Assembly: GCA_021850955.1 (NCBI GenBank)
Contig: JAJZKH010000052.1
Coordinates: forward strand, 1 to 5,788
Reading direction: 5' to 3'
Origin: Microcaldota archaeon
GTDB taxonomy: Archaea > Micrarchaeota > Micrarchaeia > Micrarchaeales > CABMGC01
DNA: 5,788 nucleotides
Shown: piece by piece, positions 1 to 4,861 of the stretch
Layout: each line of letters opens with the position of its first letter
Numbering within the stretch: the stretch's first letter is position 1
Notes under the pieces: model-generated
The model's database searches: none
Seen by the model: the letters and a program-made list of their open reading frames with translations, nothing else
Told to the model about the DNA's origin: nothing
Position numbers and translations under genes: made by a program

Positions 1-59
1 TTCTTTCAATAGGTATGATATTTTTATTCTTATTAATATTTGTATTAAAAGGTGTATGA
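1..59 (+). CDS. C-terminal end of a membrane protein, probably a complex I membrane subunit (partial)
   Basis: The frame ending in TGA at 57-59 is open to the left window edge and encodes about 18 residues, almost all hydrophobic (LSIGMIFLFLLIFVLKGV). This looks like a final transmembrane helix followed by a short basic tail. The stop codon directly abuts the GTG start of the NuoN-like gene with no spacer, so the two genes are almost certainly cotranscribed and may be translationally coupled. In most nuo clusters the gene before nuoN is nuoM, itself preceded by nuoL. Because a NuoM-like gene lies on the opposite strand of this window, NuoL or a second antiporter-like subunit is at least as likely. 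Eighteen residues are too few to identify the family, so the identity is inferred from context only. Confidence 0.55.
   Translation, partial: LSIGMIFLFLLIFVLKGV
50..54 (+). promoter_or_regulatory. Shine-Dalgarno-like AGGTG that supports the nuoN GTG start
   Basis: AGGTG lies five bases before the GTG at 60-62, inside the last codons of the upstream gene. It matches the core of the anti-16S consensus GGAGGTGA. An ATG at 56-58 is also near but opens a different frame that does not encode NuoN. The site therefore supports GTG at 60 as the start. The in-frame codon just before it is the TGA stop of the upstream gene, so no longer version is possible. Confidence 0.55.
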
Positions 60-1448
60 GTGATTACATTTGATGTTTTAGGACTTTTATTTTCAATCAT
101 GTTATTTGGTAATTTATTTTTAGCATTATTTTCTAAAAAAAGGTTACATCTAATTTTTAATTTGCTTGTTTTTTCAGCAATAATAATTTTTGTTCTTTAC
201 TTGTACATTAACAATATTTCTTATTCGTTATTGAGTTTATTCTCGTTAAATCCATTTTCTGAGTTCTTCATCTTATTGTTCACATTAGGAGCAGCATTGA
301 TAAGTTTGTTATACTTTAGTTTTTCAAAAAAGTATAATGAATTATCATTGTTTCTTTCATTTTCCCTTTTAGGAATGTATGCAGTTTCTATGTCAAACAC
401 AATTCCAGGAGTTTTTGTTGGATTAGAAATGATAAGCATACCGACTGTTTTTTCAATTCTTTTATCTAAAAAGAGCCTTGAGGCTGCAACAAAACTTTTC
501 ATAATGGCAGCGGTTTCTATAGCAATATTTTCTTTTGCTATGGCTATGAGTTATGGTGGTTTAAATACAATATCAATAGTAGAATCGCAGTACTCCTTAA
601 TTATGTTGATTGCATTTGTTTTGTTTGTAATAGGATTGGGATTTGAAGCATCAATCTTCCCATTTAATGTTTTAATACCTGATGTTTATGAAGGATCTCC
701 TTCGTATATAACTGCATTGATGGGCAGTATGAATAAGAAAGCAGGATTTGTTGCTCTTATTCAGATAGTAATACTTATGTTTATAGCTTTTCATTCTGCA
801 TTTCAAATAATTGCGATTCTTGCAGTACTTACTATGTTTTACGGAAATATAGGTGCACTTGTTCAGAAAAACTTAAAGAGAATTATGGCTTACTCCTCAA
901 TTTCACAGGCAGGTTATATCTTAATAGGAGTGGCAACAGCAACAAGTTATGGAATTTCTGGTTCAATGTTCCAGATCTTTGCCCATATGTTTATTTTTAT
1001 AGGCATAATGGCGATATTGTTAGTTTTAGAGCTAAAAAACAAAAAAACAATAGATGACTTAGTCGGTTTATATAAAGAAAATCCATTCATTGCAGTTGCA
1101 TTGAGTATATTTATGCTTTCATTAGTCGGTTTGCCTTTAACAACAGGATTTGTTGGAAAGTTTCTAATATTTTTGAGTGCAATATCGGCAGGTTTAGCCA
1201 TACTTACATTTTTAGGTATAATAAATAGTATAATATCTCTTTATTATTACTTAAAGATACTTTTAAGCGTATACGCCAATGGAAAAACAAATTCAAAGAT
1301 AGTAGTAAGCAAAATTGCCTTTTCAGTAATAGCGGTTTGTTTAGCTGTAACAATAATATTTGGGATTTATCCACAACCATTCATAAATTTTATAAACTCA
1401 GCTTCATCATATCTTTTTAGCATTGCAGGAACTGGTCTTTTAAAATAG
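60..1448 (+). CDS. nuoN: NADH-quinone oxidoreductase subunit N-like protein (antiporter-like membrane subunit)
   Basis: This 462-residue polytopic protein, with roughly a dozen hydrophobic segments, is an antiporter-like subunit of the complex I membrane arm, which moves protons across the cytoplasmic membrane. Family marks are Glu123 in GLEMISIP (TM5 glutamate), Lys145 in SLEAATK, the PDVYEGSPS segment near residue 208, Lys226 in MNKKAGF, the QKNLKRIMAYSSISQAGY block (residues 269-286) and Lys367 in GFVGKF (the TM12 lysine that marks NuoN; NuoM has an acidic residue there). Length is normal for NuoN. Oddly, the TM7 lysine expected in the GLAFKxxxxPFH-type motif is Glu196 (GLGFEASIFPFN), and the following histidine is Asn203. 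It starts with GTG directly at the upstream stop codon, so it belongs to a leftward-extending nuo-type operon of which it is the last gene. A ferredoxin- or F420-dependent relative of the complex cannot be excluded, because the electron-input subunits are not in view. Confidence 0.9.
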   Translation: MITFDVLGLLFSIMLFGNLFLALFSKKRLHLIFNLLVFSAIIIFVLYLYINNISYSLLSLFSLNPFSEFFILLFTLGAALISLLYFSFSKKYNELSLFLSFSLLGMYAVSMSNTIPGVFVGLEMISIPTVFSILLSKKSLEAATKLFIMAAVSIAIFSFAMAMSYGGLNTISIVESQYSLIMLIAFVLFVIGLGFEASIFPFNVLIPDVYEGSPSYITALMGSMNKKAGFVALIQIVILMFIAFHSAFQIIAILAVLTMFYGNIGALVQKNLKRIMAYSSISQAGYILIGVATATSYGISGSMFQIFAHMFIFIGIMAILLVLELKNKKTIDDLVGLYKENPFIAVALSIFMLSLVGLPLTTGFVGKFLIFLSAISAGLAILTFLGIINSIISLYYYLKILLSVYANGKTNSKIVVSKIAFSVIAVCLAVTIIFGIYPQPFINFINSASSYLFSIAGTGLLK

Positions 1449-1458
1449 AATAGTTAGG

Positions 1459-1490
1459 TTTTAGATCTTTATTTTTCCTTTCCAATTTTT
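1459..1490 (+). terminator. T-rich stretch after nuoN, possible archaeal terminator
   Basis: The 73-bp convergent spacer 1449-1521 contains T-rich + strand sequence with two TTTTT tracts (1472-1476 and 1486-1490) starting about 10 bases after the nuoN stop. Oligo-T tracts without a hairpin are the usual intrinsic termination signal in archaea. I see no inverted repeat worth calling a stem. The opposite strand has no comparable T tract in this spacer, so nuoM transcripts may end inside the nuoN 3' end. Confidence 0.4.
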
Positions 1491-1521
1491 GATACCTTTA
1501 CTTGATCTCAATGAATTACTT

Positions 1522-2913
1522 TTAATGGAGTAGTATAAACGGTGCTATTCCTAAAAGTATAGTGAAGAATAATAAGAAAATCTCTGAGTAAAATACTGAG
1601 TTTATTACATAGCCATTAGGAGTTGCTCTTCCATTCAAGAATACGCGTTCTATTACCCAAAACATTACACTTCCTAGAAGTATTATACTAATTAAGGGAA
1701 TTAAACCAAACAAACCAAATGAGGTAAATGCGGCACCGAATATTAAAATATCTGCTATGAATCCTACAGTAAGAGGTATTCCTACTGTTGCAAAGACCCC
1801 TGCTATAAATAAATAAGCTAGGGAGGAATAATCCTTCATTATACCCTTCAATACAGATAAATCTAATGAACCATAAATCTCCTTTAAGGTGCCTGCTAGT
1901 AAGAATAACATACATATTGAGATGGCATGGCCCAACATTCCATATAAGGCTCCATTAATTCCTATACTAGAACCAGAGGCTATCCCTAGTGATATTATTG
2001 CCATATCTGTTATGCTGCTATAGGCTATAATTCTCTTTAAGTTTTTTTGTCTGATTGCGACCAAAACCGAGTATAAAGAAGAAAATATGAAGATACTAGC
2101 TAAATATAACGAATACTTGCTAAAGATAGGAAGCATTAGACTGGTTAATATTAAACCATAACCACCAAACTTTAGTAGTACACCTGCTAATATCATACTA
2201 CCGGTTGTTGGAGCCTCTGTATGTGCATCAGGCAGCCAGTTGTGGAAAGGAAATATAGGTATTTTTATCATAAAAGAAAGTACAAGAAACAGAAGAACAA
2301 GTTCCTGTATAAAAATAGGTATAGTGTTCGAATAAGTTATTATCTGTGAAATTTGGAATGTATTAGGTGTAATGTTTGCGTATATGAGCAATATTGCTAT
2401 AAGAAGAAAAAGGCTTGATATTAATGAGTAAATAATAAACTTTATTGATGCGTACTTTCTATTTGATGAGCCATATAAGTATATTATAAAGAACATTGAA
2501 AACTCTGCAATTTCCCAGAAGACATATAGCAACAATAAATTAGACGATAAAAACAAGGCAATAGAGGATCCTTGTATTAATGCAAATAAAATACTATAAA
2601 GTCGTATGTTGTCTTTGATAAAATAGCCAATGCCTATAGAAGAAGCTGCAAAAACTATTGCTGACATCAACTCTAATATAAGAGTAGTTTGGGTGACTTG
2701 AAAACCTCCTGTGAAGCCTAAATAACTGAATGTAATTGGTTGAGTAAGTGATTGAATATTACTTGAAAAACTAAAAACCAGAAGTAATGATAGGATTAGT
2801 ACTATTATAGAAGATAACTGTTGAATAGTTTTTGATAATTTTTTTGGTAGAACTATTAGTAACAGTATTGAAAGAAATGGTATTGCAACTATAAAAAGCA
2901 GTAGTGGGAACAT
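1522..2913 (-). CDS. nuoM: NADH-quinone oxidoreductase subunit M-like protein (antiporter-like membrane subunit)
   Basis: With the ATG at 2913-2911 the protein has 463 residues and many transmembrane segments. It is the NuoM/ND4 type of complex I antiporter-like subunit. Visible signatures are Glu134 in VFWEIAEF (TM5), Lys217 in IKIPIFPFHNWLPDAH (TM7), Lys248 in LAGVLLKFGGYG (TM8), RQKNLKRIIAYSSITDMA (residues 288-305), His329 in YGMLGHAIS and Asp388 in VGFIADIL. The 31-residue Lys217-Lys248 spacing equals that of the E. coli NuoM pair. Asp388 sits where NuoM has an acidic residue and NuoN/NuoL have lysine, which supports the M assignment. The open frame extends 41 codons further, to 3036, but that extension is low-complexity and crosses the promoter region. 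An AGGT ribosome site precedes the chosen ATG. The gene is convergent with nuoN rather than in line with it, and so is separately transcribed. Confidence 0.9.
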   Translation of the reverse strand: MFPLLLFIVAIPFLSILLLIVLPKKLSKTIQQLSSIIVLILSLLLVFSFSSNIQSLTQPITFSYLGFTGGFQVTQTTLILELMSAIVFAASSIGIGYFIKDNIRLYSILFALIQGSSIALFLSSNLLLLYVFWEIAEFSMFFIIYLYGSSNRKYASIKFIIYSLISSLFLLIAILLIYANITPNTFQISQIITYSNTIPIFIQELVLLFLVLSFMIKIPIFPFHNWLPDAHTEAPTTGSMILAGVLLKFGGYGLILTSLMLPIFSKYSLYLASIFIFSSLYSVLVAIRQKNLKRIIAYSSITDMAIISLGIASGSSIGINGALYGMLGHAISICMLFLLAGTLKEIYGSLDLSVLKGIMKDYSSLAYLFIAGVFATVGIPLTVGFIADILIFGAAFTSFGLFGLIPLISIILLGSVMFWVIERVFLNGRATPNGYVINSVFYSEIFLLFFTILLGIAPFILLH

Positions 2914-2918
2914 TAAAT

Positions 2919-2922
2919 ACCT
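2919..2922 (-). promoter_or_regulatory. Shine-Dalgarno-like AGGT that decides the nuoM start
   Basis: On the minus strand AGGT is followed by five bases (ATTTA) and then the ATG at 2913. This spacing, together with the conserved-looking N-terminus MFPLLLF leading straight into the first membrane helix, favours this start over the far-upstream ATG at 3036. Confidence 0.5.
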
Positions 2923-2946
2923 AATTGATATATAATTGTTCTTTTT

Positions 2947-2961
2947 CAAAAAGTATATAAA
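2947..2961 (+). promoter_or_regulatory. BRE/TATA promoter element in the divergent nuoM/RPA spacer
   Basis: CAAAAAG (2947-2953) followed by TATATAAA (2954-2961) closely resembles an archaeal BRE plus TATA box reading rightward. Initiation about 26 bases from the box centre would fall near 2983, some 60 bases before the RPA ATG. Read on the minus strand the same bases give TTTATATA, with predicted initiation near 2931. That would leave nuoM an 18-base leader containing its AGGT site. The A-rich BRE lies on the rightward side only, but the box could serve both genes. A second, weaker leftward candidate is the minus-strand TTATATAT at 2935-2928, which sits too close to the nuoM ATG. Confidence 0.5.
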
Positions 2962-3042
2962 CAATAGGGTGAAGAAACGGAAAATAATAAACGTTTTGAA
3001 AATGACAATACAATAAACAAAATAATAGATGCGCATAGTGGC

Positions 3043-3768
3043 ATGATTGGAAAAAATATTGCTGCAAAGATAGAATCTAATAAAAATTATAGCAAAAGTA
3101 ATGTTAAACAGCTTATTGCATTAAGTCCAAACGATAATGAGTTAGTTAGTATTGAAGACACAGTATATAGGATTTTTAATAAAAATAGGATAGAAAATAA
3201 TGGAGTTACAAGATTAAGGAGAGATTTGGTTTTAGGTGAGGAAGGCAGTACATTGACTGTTGTTTTATGGGATAAAAGTTGTGAATTAGTTGATACACTT
3301 CTTGTACAAAGAGGTGATAAGGTTTTAATAAGCAATCTTAAGGTTAGAACTATTCAGGACTCAATAGAACTAATTAATACAGCAGGAACTTATATCTCAA
3401 GAGTTATTCCAACAGAGATTGATGTTAAAACTGATTTTTCAAGTTTAAATGGAAATGAAAAAAATATAGATATATTAGGAAGGATACTTTCAGTAAGTCC
3501 AATTAGATACTTTAAAGATTTAGATGGAAAACAAAATGGTATATCCGAATGCACCATAAGTGATGGTTTTGTTGAAGGAAGAGTTACATTATGGAAATCT
3601 TCGAGTGGTTATGCAAATGAAATGCACCCTGGTTCATATATTAAAATAGAATACTGTTCAATTAAAAAGATAGAAGATAAGTTAGATATAACTGCAAATG
3701 ATTACTCAAGAATTTTGTTAGGCCAGGGGCTTACACCAAAAACAAATAGAAAAAATATTAAAAAATAA
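3043..3768 (+). CDS. RPA-like single-stranded DNA-binding protein with two OB folds
   Basis: From the ATG at 3043 this is a 241-residue soluble protein with two OB-fold-like domains, about residues 34-122 and 140-225. OB2 has the archaeal RPA pattern: NIDILGRILSVSP, then FKDLDGKQNG, then VEGRVTLWKSSS (TLW is a family hallmark), a turn at HPGSYIKIEYCSIKK, and a closing strand LDITANDYSRI. OB1 keeps TVVLWDKS and GDKVLISNLKVR. Such proteins bind single-stranded DNA in replication, repair and recombination. No zinc-finger cysteines are seen, and the tail (KTNRKNIKK) is basic. The start is doubtful. The frame stays open back to 2968, and the codons just before the ATG encode INKIIDAHSG, which resembles the helical N-terminus of archaeal RPAs, but no ATG, GTG or TTG lies in that stretch. 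The gene is divergent from nuoM and has no partner in an operon. Confidence 0.8.
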   Translation: MIGKNIAAKIESNKNYSKSNVKQLIALSPNDNELVSIEDTVYRIFNKNRIENNGVTRLRRDLVLGEEGSTLTVVLWDKSCELVDTLLVQRGDKVLISNLKVRTIQDSIELINTAGTYISRVIPTEIDVKTDFSSLNGNEKNIDILGRILSVSPIRYFKDLDGKQNGISECTISDGFVEGRVTLWKSSSGYANEMHPGSYIKIEYCSIKKIEDKLDITANDYSRILLGQGLTPKTNRKNIKK

Positions 3769-3791
3769 TATTAAAATAAACAAACAGTATA

Positions 3792-3805
3792 GAAAGCTTT
3801 ATAAA
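3792..3805 (+). promoter_or_regulatory. BRE/TATA promoter for the 3828-3925 structured element
   Basis: GAAAGC (3792-3797) followed by TTTATAAA (3798-3805) is a near-consensus archaeal BRE/TATA combination. Twenty-six bases from the box centre falls at about 3828, exactly where the inverted-repeat element begins. A second TTTATAAAT copy lies at 3812-3820, a 14-bp repeat period, with a poorer BRE. TTTATAAA is its own reverse complement, so orientation rests on the A-rich BRE, which points right. The site is 24 bp after the RPA stop, in a place where no protein gene on this strand needs a promoter. Confidence 0.5.
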
Positions 3806-3827
3806 TGCTGATTTATAAATTGTATAG

Positions 3828-3925
3828 TTTTCTGGGGGACAGGTTGAGAACTTATTTTTATCCCACCCAAATCCCAAAATCTTTTCTCTAAGTTATGCAG
3901 TATGCATAACTCCACCCCCAGAAAA
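3828..3925 (+). ncRNA. Candidate structured small RNA (about 98 nt), unassigned family
   Basis: TTTTCTGGGGG (3828-3838) pairs perfectly with CCCCCAGAAAA (3915-3925), an 11-bp closing stem. Inside it AGTTATGCA (3891-3899) and TGCATAACT (3903-3911) form a perfect 9-bp hairpin with a GTA loop. A weaker five-pair stem joins GAGAA (3846-3850) and TTCTC (3884-3888) around a C-rich loop of CCC clusters (3862-3875). Together these make a plausible three-way junction. The BRE/TATA at 3792-3805 places a + strand start at the first base of the closing stem. The trinucleotide ACA (3926-3928) follows the closing stem directly, as in H/ACA guide RNAs, but the fold is not a standard H/ACA hairpin. There is no open frame. 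Alternatives are a bidirectional terminator between the convergent neighbours or a miniature inverted-repeat element, though no flanking target duplication is seen. The + strand is preferred because of the promoter. Confidence 0.5.
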
Positions 3926-3931
3926 ACATAA

Positions 3932-4681
3932 TTAGAATACTTTCTTAAGATTTGGTTTTGTTTTTAAATTTGGTTTCATACCAGCATTAGTTATTTTTAC
4001 AGGATATACATTTCCAACTGCTTCTTTTATAATTTTAGAGTCATGTTCTTCTTGGAAGGTATTGTTTGTATTTGACATTATTGTAAAGTTCCTAATTCCT
4101 AAAGCTGATCCTGCTAACTGAACATCACAAGTAGAACTTGAAACATTATTTCTTTGTGATACGTATGTTGAGTTTAAAGGCAAGCCTAGTTTATCACATA
4201 AAGTAGAGTATTTTTCAGTAGAAGGTTGCAGTAGCAACATATGTTTTTCACCAGTTACAACATTATTTGTTTTTGCTAATTCAGTAGATATTTTCAACTC
4301 AGGGTACCTTGTTTTTAAGAAAGTAGTGCCTAATTTTTGAAGTAGCTCAATTATATCTTGCGAAGAGTTAAAAAGTTTTATATCTTGAATATTTGATCTT
4401 ATTGTGGAGACAAGACCATCCTCTATTTCTGTTGTTGAGCTTTCTCCCTTTGTAAGTAAGGAGTAAGTAAATTTACAAGCTCCGCAGTCAGTATGTGGTA
4501 TGAATATTATCTGTTTTATAGGATAATTAGAGATAACCTCATCAAGTGTTGGAATAGCGCTGTAGGGATTACCTGCAGCATTCCTTATAAATATGCTTTT
4601 TCCATCGTTTAATGAATCAGCTATTACATTCATTCGTGCATCCATACACATTAGAAATAATTTATTTGGTTGGGTTCCCAT
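3932..4681 (-). CDS. Beta-carbonic-anhydrase-like protein with a degenerate second half
   Basis: This is a 249-residue soluble protein. The N-terminal half has the beta-class carbonic anhydrase zinc site: Cys12, Asp14 and Arg16 in CMDAR (ligand plus Asp/Arg dyad), the IRNAAGN segment (residues 32-38), and His63 and Cys66 in PHTDCGAC. That predicts interconversion of CO2 and bicarbonate in the cytoplasm. Archaeal beta enzymes are usually one domain of about 170 residues. Here residues 146-210 can be aligned by eye with residues 6-70, with Gln152, Ser154, Glu156, Asn204 and Asn207 in place of the metal and dyad residues. The C-terminus carries a KPNLK repeat. The ATG at 4681 follows AAAAAGGTTATGAA, a weak ribosome site, and puts CMDAR at its usual distance from the start. 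The gene lies downstream of aspS on the same strand after a 180-bp gap, so it is probably transcribed separately. Carbonic anhydrase activity is expected but unproven, since some family members act on CS2 or have lost activity. Confidence 0.8.
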   Translation of the reverse strand: MGTQPNKLFLMCMDARMNVIADSLNDGKSIFIRNAAGNPYSAIPTLDEVISNYPIKQIIFIPHTDCGACKFTYSLLTKGESSTTEIEDGLVSTIRSNIQDIKLFNSSQDIIELLQKLGTTFLKTRYPELKISTELAKTNNVVTGEKHMLLLQPSTEKYSTLCDKLGLPLNSTYVSQRNNVSSSTCDVQLAGSALGIRNFTIMSNTNNTFQEEHDSKIIKEAVGNVYPVKITNAGMKPNLKTKPNLKKVF

Positions 4682-4693
4682 TTCATAACCTTT

Positions 4694-4801
4694 TTAAAAA
4701 ATATTAAAGATGATATTACGTTTTTTAGAGTAAATATAGGTATTACTTTTGTTTAAAGTATTAAGTGAATAGATAAATTTACCAGATAATGAACTTTTCA
4801 T
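4694..4801 (-). CDS. Possible 35-codon small ORF upstream of the carbonic-anhydrase-like gene
   Basis: In the 180-bp gap between aspS and the carbonic-anhydrase-like gene the minus strand has an ATG (4801-4799) followed by 35 sense codons and TAA (4696-4694). It ends 12 bases before the next start codon. The product would be basic and hydrophilic (begins MKSSLSGKFIY, contains SKKR), with no membrane segment or known motif. A TATA-like TATATTTA at 4829-4822 predicts initiation near 4800, which would make this a leaderless message. An ORF of this length can easily arise by chance in AT-rich DNA, and I see no clear ribosome site. It could equally be just the 5' leader of the downstream gene. Confidence 0.2.
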   Translation of the reverse strand: MKSSLSGKFIYSLNTLNKSNTYIYSKKRNIIFNIF

Positions 4802-4821
4802 TTGTTTCACACTTTAGCGGA

Positions 4822-4829
4822 TAAATATA
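4822..4829 (-). promoter_or_regulatory. Possible TATA box for the carbonic-anhydrase-like gene or its leader
   Basis: On the minus strand TATATTTA is centred about 26 bases before the ATG at 4801 and about 145 bases before the carbonic-anhydrase-like start at 4681. Closer TATA-like alternatives exist, for example TTTAATAT at 4708-4701. The spacer is uniformly AT-rich and no A-rich BRE is evident, so the choice is uncertain. Confidence 0.25.
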
Positions 4830-4861
4830 GACTAAATATTATATTGCATTAGTATTTAAAA

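Noticed and set aside
2914..3036. 41-codon N-terminal extension of the NuoM-like ORF to an ATG at 3036.
   Set aside because: The extension is low-complexity and aromatic-rich, spans the promoter region, and ends within a few bases of the RPA start. The internal ATG at 2913 has a ribosome site and a normal NuoM N-terminus.
3029..3036. Palindrome ATGCGCAT just before the RPA start as an operator.
   Set aside because: Eight bases with no second copy nearby; too short to support a regulatory claim.
3832..3921. A 90-base tRNA-like outline: CTGGGGG/CCCCCAG would make a 7-bp acceptor stem.
   Set aside because: On neither strand is there a T-loop of the TTCRANY type, a D-loop with GG, or a 5-bp anticodon stem. 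The inner 9-bp hairpin does not fit any tRNA arm.
3828..3925. Miniature inverted-repeat transposable element with 11-bp terminal inverted repeats.
   Set aside because: No target-site duplication flanks the repeat (GTATAG on the left, ACATAA on the right), there is no second copy in the window, and the promoter spacing is better explained by an RNA gene. Kept only as an alternative.
3950..3980. Imperfect direct repeat of ATTTGGTTT at the 3' end of the carbonic-anhydrase-like gene.
   Set aside because: It simply encodes the two KPNLK units of the C-terminal tail, and nothing suggests a separate DNA function.
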